Shown here: piece by piece, positions 8,495 through 17,018 of the stretch | How the letters are laid out: every line of letters begins with the position of its first letter | Position numbering within the stretch: the first letter of the stretch is position 1 | Source of the DNA: Bacteroidales bacterium | GTDB taxonomy: Bacteria; Bacteroidota; Bacteroidia; Bacteroidales; UBA932 | NCBI GenBank assembly: GCA_029010575.1 | Contig: JAQXKS010000006.1 | Coordinates: 1-56,517, forward strand | Direction: 5' to 3' | Length of the DNA stretch: 56,517 nucleotides | Made by a program: the position numbers and the translations under genes | Notes under the pieces: generated by a model | Seen by the model: the letters and a program-made list of their open reading frames with translations, nothing else | What the model was told of the DNA's origin: nothing | The model's database searches: none

Positions 8495-9078
8495 TTTTCG
8501 GATTGATTTTGGTTAGACTTTATATTTTGGAAAGCCCTGTATGCTTTGGAAAGGGCATCGGCATAAGCTCTCGATGTAATGGTAGATGCTGTTATCGCAT
8601 CAATATCACCGCCATCCTTCTTAACAGAGAGTCGGAAGGAAGCCGGATTCTTTCCTACGAACTGTCCGTAAAATTTCTGTTCGGCCATTTTTGAGCCCAG
8701 CCCCGGAGTCTCAGAGTGGGAAATGACAGAAGTCCCAGTTATATTTCCGTCAGGATCGAAACCGACCATAAGCTTTATGGTTCCACCGAAACCTTTAGAA
8801 GTAGAGACCTCAACAGCATATCCGACAGGATTATCGCCTTGCTTTGCAGGATATACAGCCAAAGACTCACCTTCAAGAGAGAGTGTCATCCTATCCGAAG
8901 CCGGACGGTTATCAAAAGCCGGCACCACCGCAGAGATTGCCAGTTCCGTCTTGGCAATTGCAGCCTGTGCGATAGCATCAGCCGTTAGTATATTCACGGC
9001 ACCCAAAAGAGCCGCACACACGATTGTAACAACACCCAGACAGAGGGTCATATTGAGAAATGTGGATTGTTTGGCCAT
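8491..9078 (-). CDS. rnfG: Rnf electron transport complex subunit G (covalent FMN)
   Basis: A membrane-anchored flavoprotein of 195 residues with one N-terminal hydrophobic segment (about 10-32) and a periplasmic FMN-binding domain. FMN is expected on the threonine of the motif that here reads DAITASTITS (family consensus SGATxT) near 165-174; LGSKMAEQKFYGQF is also typical. The start codon follows AAGGAGGT at a 5-base spacing, a clear Shine-Dalgarno site that fixes the start. It lies between rnfD and rnfE. Confidence 0.94.
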   Translation of the reverse strand: MAKQSTFLNMTLCLGVVTIVCAALLGAVNILTADAIAQAAIAKTELAISAVVPAFDNRPASDRMTLSLEGESLAVYPAKQGDNPVGYAVEVSTSKGFGGTIKLMVGFDPDGNITGTSVISHSETPGLGSKMAEQKFYGQFVGKNPASFRLSVKKDGGDIDAITASTITSRAYADALSKAYRAFQNIKSNQNQSEK

Positions 9079-9080
9079 AG

Positions 9081-10073
9081 CTACCTCCTTCCAAACCTTT
9101 TAGGTTTGACATATTTATTCAACAATGGAACAAAAGAGTTCATAATAAGGATAGCGAAGGATATCCCTTCAGGATAGGAACCGAAATAACGAATCATTAC
9201 AGTTATAAAGCCGATCCCGACACCATATATCACCATTCCCCTGGTACTCATAGGAGAGGTAACATAATCGGTCGCCATAAAGATGGAGCCGATGAGAACA
9301 CCTCCTGTAAGAATATTGAATGCAGGATCTGTAAACTGCATAGGATCACAAAGAGAGAAAATACCTGAGACCACTGCAATGGTCACAAGAATTGAGAGAG
9401 TGATATGGGGTCTTATGACTCTTCTGACAAGAAGGTAGATGAATCCCAAAATAAGGGCAATTGCAGAAACTTCACCGACAGAACCTCCGGTCTTGAAAAA
9501 GAGCATCTGCATATATGACAAGTTCGGATTCTGTGCCTGAATCTGCTCCAGAGTCATACCTGAAGAGAGTCCCTCCTTTATAAGAGAGAGGGGTGTGGCA
9601 CCCGATGCAGCATCTACTCCATCCCTGAACCACGAATCAGGAATTGACCAGTCTGTCATAATCGCAGGGAAGGAAATCAGAAGGAATACCCTGCCGACCA
9701 GAGCCGGATTGAAAATATTGTGCCCCAGACCACCGAAAGACATCTTCGCCACTCCGATAGCCACGACAGAGCCTATCAGCATTATCCACCAGGGAGCGCT
9801 GGGGGGCAGATTCAAGGCAAGAAGGACACCTGTAACAGCGGCCGAAAGGTCATTGATGGTAGGCTTAACCTTCATCAGGTATTTTTGGATGACATACTCG
9901 ACAGAGACACATGCTAAAGCTCCGACAAGAACAAGTTCGATAGCCGATACTCCGAAGAAGTAAAGCGAGACCACAAGCGAAGGAGAGAGGGCGATCAACA
10001 CATCTCTCATAATCTTACGGGTACTCTCATTCCCGTGAATGTGGGGAGCCGGTGAAACCAGTAGTTTTCTCAT
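9081..10073 (-). CDS. rnfD: Rnf electron transport complex subunit D
   Basis: A 330-residue multispanning subunit with covalently bound FMN. The segment GVDAASGATPLSLIKEG, near residue 155, is the flavin-attachment motif (threonine of SGAT). The start LLVSPAPHIHGNESTRKIM is characteristic of RnfD. It forms the membrane core with RnfA, E and G, and follows rnfC by 15 bases. Confidence 0.95.
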   Translation of the reverse strand: MRKLLVSPAPHIHGNESTRKIMRDVLIALSPSLVVSLYFFGVSAIELVLVGALACVSVEYVIQKYLMKVKPTINDLSAAVTGVLLALNLPPSAPWWIMLIGSVVAIGVAKMSFGGLGHNIFNPALVGRVFLLISFPAIMTDWSIPDSWFRDGVDAASGATPLSLIKEGLSSGMTLEQIQAQNPNLSYMQMLFFKTGGSVGEVSAIALILGFIYLLVRRVIRPHITLSILVTIAVVSGIFSLCDPMQFTDPAFNILTGGVLIGSIFMATDYVTSPMSTRGMVIYGVGIGFITVMIRYFGSYPEGISFAILIMNSFVPLLNKYVKPKRFGRR

Positions 10074-10088
10074 ATTTCCTATATTTTA

Positions 10089-11420
10089 TTATTTCGGCCT
10101 GCTTCTTAAAATTTTCAACACATCAGCCTTGGATATTCTGATATAATCCAGCAGAGGAATATTTGCCGGACAGGTATACATACAGCATCCACATTCGATA
10201 CAGTCATATACCCTCTCCCTCTCCAGATCTGCATATCTGCCGGCGCGGGCGAGTTTGTTTAGAAGGAAAGGTTCCAGTCCCATAGGACAGGCAGCAGCGC
10301 ACTTTGCACATCTGATACACTCTCCCTCCTCTTTTCGCAAAGTCTGTTCACTGGTGAGTACCAGCAGCGAGGAGGTGCTCTTGACGGTAGCGGCAGATAT
10401 ATTTGAGACAGCCTTGCCCATCATCGGACCTCCGCTTATGAGCTTTGCAGCATCCTTGGGAAGCCGTCCAACAGAGTTGAGCAGAGCATCAATAGGTGTT
10501 CCTACCCTCAGAAGGAAATTTCTCTGCTGCTCAGTGCAATCACCTGTCACAGTGACCACACCCTCGAAAAGGGGTTTGTTCTTCTGGACAGCCTCATAAA
10601 CAGCCAGGGCAGTAGCACAGTTCTGTACCACTACACCCGTATCAATAGGAAGTCCCATAGAGGGGACCTTTCTTCCTGTAATGGCATCGATCAGCTGCTT
10701 TTCACCACCCTGTGGATATTTTTTCTTTAGCGGTACCACTTTAATTTCGGGGTATGAAGCCGAGAAGGATTTCATGACATCTATTGCCTTTGGTTTATTG
10801 ACCTCTATACCTATATATCCCTCTGAAACTCCAAGGGCCTTCATCATAATTCGTGCACCTATAAGGATTTCTTCAGGTCTTTCAACCATAATCCTATAGT
10901 CGGATGTGATATAAGGCTCGCACTCGACTCCGTTGATAATCAGAATCTCTGCCTTTTTACCCGGTGGCGGGGAAAGTTTTACATGTGTGGGGAATGAGGC
11001 CCCGCCCATTCCGATAACACCGCAATCTGCAATCCTCTTGAGAATCTCCTGAGGAGTGAATTTGATATCCCTGACAATCTCTTCAGACCTATCGATACTC
11101 TCGTCCCATTGATCACCCTCTACATCAATTATGATATGCATCACCGGATTGCCGGCAATATCTTGATATGGTTCGATAGCAGACACAGTACCGGAAACCG
11201 AAGAGTGGATATTGGCAGAGATAAATCCAGAAGAGGTGGCTATCAGCTGACCGGTCAATACCTTGTCACCCTTCTGAACAATAGGAGTTGCAGGCGCTCC
11301 TATATGTTGGGACATAGATATATAAGCCTTGGATAGAACAGGGAAACGTTCAATTGCCGACTCGGCAGATATCTTTTTGTCATGAGGGTGGATACCACCC
11401 ATTGAAAATGTCTTTTTCAT
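10089..11420 (-). CDS. rnfC: Rnf electron transport complex subunit C
   Basis: The NADH-facing peripheral subunit, 443 residues. GGIHPHDKK opens the protein, a glycine-rich NADH/FMN region follows (GVIGMGGASFPTHVK near 145), and two [4Fe-4S] motifs close it: CIRCAKCAAACP and CIECGCCMYTCP, near 370 and 410. It passes electrons between NADH and the membrane subunits. It lies between rnfB and rnfD with short gaps. Confidence 0.96.
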   Translation of the reverse strand: MKKTFSMGGIHPHDKKISAESAIERFPVLSKAYISMSQHIGAPATPIVQKGDKVLTGQLIATSSGFISANIHSSVSGTVSAIEPYQDIAGNPVMHIIIDVEGDQWDESIDRSEEIVRDIKFTPQEILKRIADCGVIGMGGASFPTHVKLSPPPGKKAEILIINGVECEPYITSDYRIMVERPEEILIGARIMMKALGVSEGYIGIEVNKPKAIDVMKSFSASYPEIKVVPLKKKYPQGGEKQLIDAITGRKVPSMGLPIDTGVVVQNCATALAVYEAVQKNKPLFEGVVTVTGDCTEQQRNFLLRVGTPIDALLNSVGRLPKDAAKLISGGPMMGKAVSNISAATVKSTSSLLVLTSEQTLRKEEGECIRCAKCAAACPMGLEPFLLNKLARAGRYADLERERVYDCIECGCCMYTCPANIPLLDYIRISKADVLKILRSRPK

Positions 11421-11430
11421 ATCCCTGGTT

Positions 11431-12276
11431 TTATTCGTTATTCTGTTGAGGAACTTTGACCGGGAAATTCACGGCCCAGATGGCATTCGTAGGACACTCA
11501 TCCACGCACTTGCGGCAAAGTCTGCACTTGTTGAAGTCAATATAAGAGAGGTTGTCCTGCACTGTAATTGCACCGAAAGGACATACCTTTTCGCATTTTC
11601 GGCAGCCGATACATGCAACTGCACACGCCTTACGAGCCGTTGCACCTTTCTCCTGATTTACACAACTGACAAATACCCTGCGGTTCTTGGGCCCTTTGTT
11701 GCGAAGTTCAATTACAGATTTGGGACAGGCCTTCACACACGCCCCGCAGGCGGTACATTTATCTTGGTCCACCTCCGGCAGACCGCTTCTCTTGTTGATC
11801 TTGATAGCTCCGAACTTACAGGCCCTTTCACAATCTCCGCCTCCAAGGCAGCCCCACTTGCACCCTGTCTGGCCTGAATAAAGCGAAGAGATTATTCTGC
11901 ATGATGGCGATCCATTGTAGATATTGGTAGTAGGACGGTTATCACATGTACCATGACATCTGACAACAGCCACCATTGGAGCCTTCTCCTGTAACACAAC
12001 ACCTAAATTGGATGCAACTTTGGACATAACAACATTTCCGCCCACAGGACAGAATTTGCCATCGAGATTACCCGACTTGACACAAGCCTCCGCAAAAGCA
12101 CGGCAACCGGCAAAGCCACAGCCACCACAGTTCGCCCCAGGCATTACAGATTCGATAATGTCAATTCGTGGGTCCTCTTCCACCTTGAATTTATTGGCAA
12201 CAACGAACAGAACAATTGCCAAAAACAGTCCCAGCCCACCCAGAACAAGGATTGTGTATAAAAAAGCAGCTGTCAT
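11431..12276 (-). CDS. rnfB: Rnf electron transport complex subunit B
   Basis: The ferredoxin-like entry subunit, 281 residues. An N-terminal membrane helix (about 4-26) is followed by the NCGGCGFAGC cluster domain, a GCKWGCLGGGDCERAC segment and several CxxCxxCxxxC ferredoxin motifs (CTACGACVKACP, CIGCRKCEKVCP, CRLCRKCVDECP). It accepts electrons from reduced ferredoxin. It is the first rnf gene, one base after rseC. Confidence 0.96.
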   Translation of the reverse strand: MTAAFLYTILVLGGLGLFLAIVLFVVANKFKVEEDPRIDIIESVMPGANCGGCGFAGCRAFAEACVKSGNLDGKFCPVGGNVVMSKVASNLGVVLQEKAPMVAVVRCHGTCDNRPTTNIYNGSPSCRIISSLYSGQTGCKWGCLGGGDCERACKFGAIKINKRSGLPEVDQDKCTACGACVKACPKSVIELRNKGPKNRRVFVSCVNQEKGATARKACAVACIGCRKCEKVCPFGAITVQDNLSYIDFNKCRLCRKCVDECPTNAIWAVNFPVKVPQQNNE

Positions 12277-12277
12277 C

Positions 12278-12697
12278 TTACTGAAGTTTTTCTACTTTAA
12301 AAACAAATTTGGAATTAGTTTTATCCCTGAATATGAAGAGAATAAGAAGATATACAGCCAAAGCGGCCAATACAATGCCCCCTACAACAACCTCACTAGG
12401 GATAACAGAAGACAAAAGTAGTAATAAAATTGTTAAAATTGACAACGGAATTACATAAGCAAGGAGCACAGCCCTCAACCCCATAGAACGGGCCATGACG
12501 ACATTGACCCTCTCCCCGATGCTGAAACCGGCCTGAGGAAGCGCCCTGACGATTCTGGTCTTACTCTCTGAAGAGCCGCATATACCCTTTGCATGGCAGC
12601 CTGCACAGGCTGACTCAGGACGGATTTCCACATCAATCCACCCTTTATCAATACCCACAATAACGCCCTGATGACAATAGTTATCTTTTGAATTCAT
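12278..12697 (-). CDS. rseC: RseC/MucC-family protein linked to Rnf
   Basis: A 139-residue protein. The N-terminal half has a cysteine cluster (CAGCHAKGIC, about residues 31-40) suited to an Fe-S site, and the C-terminal half has two hydrophobic segments (about 72-92 and 100-122). RseC relatives sit beside rnf/rsx genes and in enterobacteria belong to the SoxR-reducing system. Here it directly precedes rnfB, supporting a role in the Rnf complex, perhaps in assembly or electron diversion. The ATG at 12697 overlaps the end of the DUF3108 gene by 17 bases. Confidence 0.85.
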   Translation of the reverse strand: MNSKDNYCHQGVIVGIDKGWIDVEIRPESACAGCHAKGICGSSESKTRIVRALPQAGFSIGERVNVVMARSMGLRAVLLAYVIPLSILTILLLLLSSVIPSEVVVGGIVLAALAVYLLILFIFRDKTNSKFVFKVEKLQ

Positions 12698-13514
12698 ACT
12701 TTAGATTCTCCCATTTGTCAAGCCTGCCGTAAACCTTGCCTACCCTTATTGCAGATTCAAACAGCAGAGGGACTCTGTTCAGATCGTCAGAGACCCATAT
12801 AATCATCTCCGTATCACCTTTAAAGACCTCTCCGGCTATCACCTTGGCTGCAAACTTCATAGCCTTGAACTTTCCCTTGGTGGGAACCTCCACCTCCTCC
12901 CTGCCTATAAATCTGAAATAGACATCAAAGAGCTCTTCATCGATAGTAAATTTAACAGGATAGTTCACCCCCTTCTCCAAAGCATCGAAATCGATATTCC
13001 TCGAGTAATAGAAGAGCGTGACAATATCGAAGGTATTACAATCTCCCACAAGAGCTGTATCGACCCTGCGGGAGGGATATGAGACCCTTGCATTGATCAC
13101 CCCTTCATCATAATTCCAATAGTGGTGATTAGTAATCTTGTAGCCACCCTCATTGATATCCCTGTGAAAGTAGGAGGGCGAGATTGTATCTCCGAAAAAA
13201 CGGGATTCAAAGAGATCTCTCACCTTGAAGAAATGATCCCAAAAACGATAAGTGGCACCATAAACTCTGGAGTGATATAGAGGACGACCATCTTTCTCAC
13301 CACCATTGAGCAGTTCGGCCTTTGCGGTACCCACATCCATTCTTATTCCAAGCCACTTATAATGAATGATATACTCAAGTTTTTCACCTGGACGGAACGC
13401 AGATGTTCCCTCAAGCTCCGGATGTATGGGCAAAGACTGGGCGGAGACAGAAGCCGCACAAGCCAGTCCGAACACAAACGCTATTACAGCAAACTTGATA
13501 AACCTAAAAGTCAT
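12681..13514 (-). CDS. DUF3108-type exported protein
   Basis: A 277-residue protein beginning at ATG 13514 (the longer reading uses a TTG inside dnaB). Residues 1-26 form a signal peptide ending in VSAQS. The mature part (FRPGEKLEYIIHYKWLGIR, then RFWDHFFKVRDLFESRFF) resembles DUF3108 proteins, predicted beta-rich periplasmic proteins of unknown function found widely in Gram-negative bacteria. It overlaps dnaB by 11 bases and rseC by 17, so the three are probably translationally linked. Confidence 0.8.
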   Translation of the reverse strand: MTFRFIKFAVIAFVFGLACAASVSAQSLPIHPELEGTSAFRPGEKLEYIIHYKWLGIRMDVGTAKAELLNGGEKDGRPLYHSRVYGATYRFWDHFFKVRDLFESRFFGDTISPSYFHRDINEGGYKITNHHYWNYDEGVINARVSYPSRRVDTALVGDCNTFDIVTLFYYSRNIDFDALEKGVNYPVKFTIDEELFDVYFRFIGREEVEVPTKGKFKAMKFAAKVIAGEVFKGDTEMIIWVSDDLNRVPLLFESAIRVGKVYGRLDKWENLKYEFKR

Positions 13515-14982
13515 TATTGTATTCCGAATCGTCAAAACTATTCATACTTGACTGATACTGCATACTTGAGCCATCTGCAGATTCGAAAAAATCCCCATCA
13601 TTGATATCTACGAAACGGGCTTCAGATGCCTTGAACCTCATCTGCACGACATCGGTGGAACCGTTTCTGTGCTTGGCTATGATAATCTCTGATTTACCCT
13701 GAATATCTCCCTCCTCTTCAATACCATAATACTCCGGTCTGTGAATGAACATTACTATATCAGCATCCTGTTCAATTGCACCGGATTCTCGCAAGTCACT
13801 CAACTGGGGACGTCTGTTGCCTCCTCTGGTCTCCACTGCACGGCTCAGCTGAGAAAGAGCGATAATGGGGATATCAAGCTCTTTTGCAATAGCCTTTAGT
13901 GAGCGAGATATATTGGAAACCTCCTGTTCGCGCATTCCCCTGAGTTCAGGAGGACCTGTAAGTAGCTGAAGGTAATCTATCACAATGAGCTTAACACCTG
14001 CAGTCCTGACAAGCCTGCGTGCCTTGGATCTGAACTCGTAGATAGATAGGGATGGTGTATCGTCAATATACAAAGGCGAGTTGGAGAGATCCTTTATCTT
14101 CTCGTTAAGTTGTACCAACTCAAATTCTGCAAGTTTCTTACCACCCCTGATCTTTTCAGAAGATAGACCGGTCTCTGAGACGAGCAGACGCTTTACCAGC
14201 TGTTTTGAAGACATTTCCAAAGAAAAAAAGGCAACAGGAATGTGGTGGTCCACAGCCATATTTCTGGCCATAGTAAGAACAAATGCTGTCTTACCCATGG
14301 CAGGACGAGCTGCAATAATGATAAGGTCAGAGGCCTGCCACCCAAGGGTTACCTTATCAAGTCCGGTGAATCCGGATGCCACACCGCTCAGACCGTCTCC
14401 TCTGGTCTGGTTTATCTCAATATCATTAATGGCATCCTTGATAACATCGCTAATCTGTCTGGTTTCCCTCTTCATGTTCCTCTCGGCAAGAGTAAAAAGC
14501 TTCTGCTGTGATGCATCGAGCAGATCATCGACAGGAACCGCATCATCAAATGAATCCTTCTGAATCTGGGCAGATATGGTAATCAGTTCTCGCTGAATAT
14601 ACTTCTGCAGCAGAATCTTGGAATGGTAATCAATATTGGCGGCAGTACCCACATTAGAAGTAAGCTGGCTCAGATAATAGAGTCCGCCAACCTCTTCCAA
14701 CGCATGGTTCTTTTTCAACTCCTCAGAAACGGTCAGGATATCAATCGGATTGTGATTAGACGCCAAAGAACTAATTGCACTGAAAATCTTCTTATTGGCA
14801 TCTTTATAGAAACAGTCGGCATTCAATGAATCAAGAGCTTCGGGGGCCACATTGGGTTCAATCATCAGCGCACCCAACACAGCCTCCTCAACATCAATTG
14901 CCTGAGGGGGGACCTTTCCGATATCAACGCCTATAGCACTGATAGATACATCGGTTTTATTGAATTTTGTGTTTTTAGCCAT
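13504..14982 (-). CDS. dnaB: Replicative DNA helicase
   Basis: Hexameric 5'-3' helicase that unwinds the replication fork. The ATG at 14982 (MAKNTKFNKTDVS) gives 492 residues; an in-frame TTG at 15024 would add 14 residues but lies within a terminator hairpin. The N-terminal primase-interaction domain starts near AIDVEEAVLGALMIEPN, and the RecA-like motor has Walker A RPAMGKTAF near 220, IVIDYLQLL (Walker B) and SQLSRAVETR with the arginine finger. No intein is present. It begins a gene run with DUF3108, rseC and rnf. Confidence 0.96.
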   Translation of the reverse strand: MAKNTKFNKTDVSISAIGVDIGKVPPQAIDVEEAVLGALMIEPNVAPEALDSLNADCFYKDANKKIFSAISSLASNHNPIDILTVSEELKKNHALEEVGGLYYLSQLTSNVGTAANIDYHSKILLQKYIQRELITISAQIQKDSFDDAVPVDDLLDASQQKLFTLAERNMKRETRQISDVIKDAINDIEINQTRGDGLSGVASGFTGLDKVTLGWQASDLIIIAARPAMGKTAFVLTMARNMAVDHHIPVAFFSLEMSSKQLVKRLLVSETGLSSEKIRGGKKLAEFELVQLNEKIKDLSNSPLYIDDTPSLSIYEFRSKARRLVRTAGVKLIVIDYLQLLTGPPELRGMREQEVSNISRSLKAIAKELDIPIIALSQLSRAVETRGGNRRPQLSDLRESGAIEQDADIVMFIHRPEYYGIEEEGDIQGKSEIIIAKHRNGSTDVVQMRFKASEARFVDINDGDFFESADGSSMQYQSSMNSFDDSEYNNDF

Positions 14983-14995
14983 AAGCAACCGCTTC

Positions 14996-15044
14996 AAAAA
15001 AAGCCTCCTTCCCCATATTCGCAAAGGAATATTGGGTCAGAGGC
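14996..15044 (-). terminator. Terminator-like hairpin upstream of dnaB
   Basis: On the minus strand, arms 15027-15044 and 15003-15020 pair over about 14 of 18 positions (GCCTC, CCC and ATATTC blocks) around a 6-base loop, followed by seven T (14996-15002). This is a standard intrinsic terminator, 20 bases beyond the stop of the coiled-coil gene and only 13 bases before the dnaB ATG. It either ends the upstream operon or acts as an attenuator of dnaB. Confidence 0.7.
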
Positions 15045-15062
15045 CTTTATGTTTACAAAAGA

Positions 15063-15881
15063 TTACTCGTTGTCGAAATCAGGACTCACAAGAATCCTTC
15101 CGCAATACTCGCACACTATGATCTTCTTGTTCATAGCGATATCGAGCTGTCTCTGTGGAGGAATCTTGTTAAAGCAACCTCCACACGCATCCCTCTGGAC
15201 AGTTACTACAGCCAGACCGTTATGTGTATTGCTTCTTACCATTTCGTAAGCAGCAAGAGTTCTTGCATCGAGGCTTGCCTTAAGCTTGGTAATCTCCTCA
15301 ACAAGGAGAGATTCTTCTTTACATGTCTCATTAGTAATCGCCTCACATTCAGTCTTTTTTGCCTCAAGGTCAAGAGTTCTCTGTTTGAGACTCTCTTCAG
15401 CATTCTTGAGAGCTACCTTCAATTCAGAGATATGTTTATTCTTCTCAATGATCTTTTTGGTAGCAAGTTCAAGTTCAAGCTGCTGGTACTCGATCTCCCT
15501 GGAAATGGAGACATACTCCCTGCTATTCTTGACATTTTTCTGCTGTTCCTGATATTTTTCAATGGCAGCCTTGCAGTTATCAGAATCAATCTTTCTCTGC
15601 ATCACGAACTTCTCAGATTCATTGATTTCATCTTTTATTTTGGAAGCTCTGGTCTTGAGACCTTCGATTTCATCTTCAAGATCTGAAATCTCATCGGGAA
15701 GTTCTCCCAACAAGAGATGGATTTCATCTATTTTAGAGTCTTTCTGCTGAATCAGGTAGAGGGTATGAAGCTTTTGCTCCATAGTAGCCTCAGATTCATT
15801 CATACTCTTGGAAAGAGACATAAAAGTTTCCCTGCAGTCTACAGGAGTCTCTTCTACAGTCTTATGAATATTTGTCGCCAT
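15063..15881 (-). CDS. Coiled-coil protein with C-terminal zinc ribbon
   Basis: A 272-residue protein. Residues about 30-215 are a long charged heptad-rich coiled coil, and the C-terminus holds CGGC and CEYCGR, about 20 residues apart, a C4 zinc ribbon. This is the architecture of the DUF164/CT398 family, whose function is poorly defined; a nucleic-acid or protein adaptor role is likely. It follows the Nif3-like gene by nine bases, a pairing common in bacteria. The first Met is used; a later Met near residue 27 could also serve. Confidence 0.85.
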   Translation of the reverse strand: MATNIHKTVEETPVDCRETFMSLSKSMNESEATMEQKLHTLYLIQQKDSKIDEIHLLLGELPDEISDLEDEIEGLKTRASKIKDEINESEKFVMQRKIDSDNCKAAIEKYQEQQKNVKNSREYVSISREIEYQQLELELATKKIIEKNKHISELKVALKNAEESLKQRTLDLEAKKTECEAITNETCKEESLLVEEITKLKASLDARTLAAYEMVRSNTHNGLAVVTVQRDACGGCFNKIPPQRQLDIAMNKKIIVCEYCGRILVSPDFDNE

Positions 15882-15890
15882 ATATTGTAA

Positions 15891-16670
15891 TTAATAATAA
15901 TAAACAGGATTATGGATTTGCTCTCCAATTAAGATGGCAAAGTTAGGAAATTTTTTCTTAACAACCTCAACGAATACTTTCATAATCTGAGCTTCCGTCT
16001 CAAAATGTCCCGGATCTACAATCAGCAAAGCATCTCCGGTAAAAAAATCGTGATACTTTATATCACCACTTATATAGGCATCGGCCCCCGCTTCTATAGC
16101 AGAACCAATGAGAGAGCCTCCGCTGCCGCCACAAAAGGCGACTCTGGAAATCTTCTTTCCGACAGGACGAGAAGTTCTGACATTTTTGACATCAAGACAC
16201 TGTTTTACATACTTGATAAATTCTTCATCCTTCATCGGATGAGGGAGATTGCCTATAACACCCAACCCCACATGCGGATCCTTGTCAGACTCCAAAATTG
16301 AAACATCATGAAGCCCAAGCATCTTTGCAGCAGCACCACTGACTCCATCCGCCACCTTGTCAGAAGCAGTGTGGGTAGAATAAATGACAATCCCTGAACG
16401 AATGGCCTCCATTATGCAACGTCCCGTAGGATCATCCTCAGTAACCCTCTTTATCCCCTTGAAGATCAAAGGGTGATGGGTAATGATCAATTTTATTCCC
16501 CTGTCTCGGGCTTCGCAGATGAGCTCATAAGTAGGATCAAGACCCACAAGAGCCGAATCCACTAAAATCTCCGGATCACCCACCTGCAGACCGCTATTGT
16601 CCCAGCCCTCCTGATTGGAAAGGGGAGCAAATTCCTCTATAGCCTCTATAATCTCTTTAGCAGTTCTCAT
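15891..16670 (-). CDS. Nif3-like dinuclear metal centre protein (YbgI/YqfO type)
   Basis: A 259-residue protein from the ATG at 16670 (MRTAKEIIEAIEEFAP). Conserved metal-binding histidines are in IITHHPLIF near 65-73, the GIVIYSTHTASD segment follows, and the C-terminal site includes GHFETE. Family members form hexamers with two metals per subunit and have been linked to GTP cyclohydrolase-like chemistry, without a firm physiological reaction. The gene overlaps the MerR gene by 14 bases. Confidence 0.9.
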   Translation of the reverse strand: MRTAKEIIEAIEEFAPLSNQEGWDNSGLQVGDPEILVDSALVGLDPTYELICEARDRGIKLIITHHPLIFKGIKRVTEDDPTGRCIMEAIRSGIVIYSTHTASDKVADGVSGAAAKMLGLHDVSILESDKDPHVGLGVIGNLPHPMKDEEFIKYVKQCLDVKNVRTSRPVGKKISRVAFCGGSGGSLIGSAIEAGADAYISGDIKYHDFFTGDALLIVDPGHFETEAQIMKVFVEVVKKKFPNFAILIGEQIHNPVYYY

Positions 16671-17007
16671 CAATAATCTGTGCAATGTCATTCAACCTCT
16701 CCTGAATACGCCTGAGCCGGAATACTATCTGAGCCTCTCTGGCAGTGCTATCCATAGAATTTTTCATCGTAGATGCAGCCCCTTCAAGAGTCATCCGCCT
16801 CTGAGTAACCAGATATTGAATCACCTTCAGGGCATCAATATCACTCTCTGTATACTTCCTGTCACCCCTGGCATTTCTGACAGGCTTGACAAAAGATTTG
16901 AAATGGTCAGTCCAGAACCTTACTCTCGAAGTGCTTTCATTGAGCAACTGTGCTACCTCCCCAATGGACCAATATATCTTACCGGGGACATATTCTTTGT
17001 ACGGCAT
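16657..17007 (-). CDS. MerR-family transcriptional regulator
   Basis: A 116-residue protein with a MerR winged helix-turn-helix at the N-terminus (YWSIGEVAQLLN, STSRVRFWTDHF, then RKYTESDIDALKVIQYL, residues 12-66) and a short C-terminal helix for dimerisation. No cysteine cluster for metal sensing is apparent. Its position between a peptidase pair and a Nif3-like gene is usual in Bacteroidota; its target and inducer are unknown. The fold is clear. Confidence 0.9.
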   Translation of the reverse strand: MPYKEYVPGKIYWSIGEVAQLLNESTSRVRFWTDHFKSFVKPVRNARGDRKYTESDIDALKVIQYLVTQRRMTLEGAASTMKNSMDSTAREAQIVFRLRRIQERLNDIAQIIDENC

Positions 17008-17018
17008 AACTACAAAAA

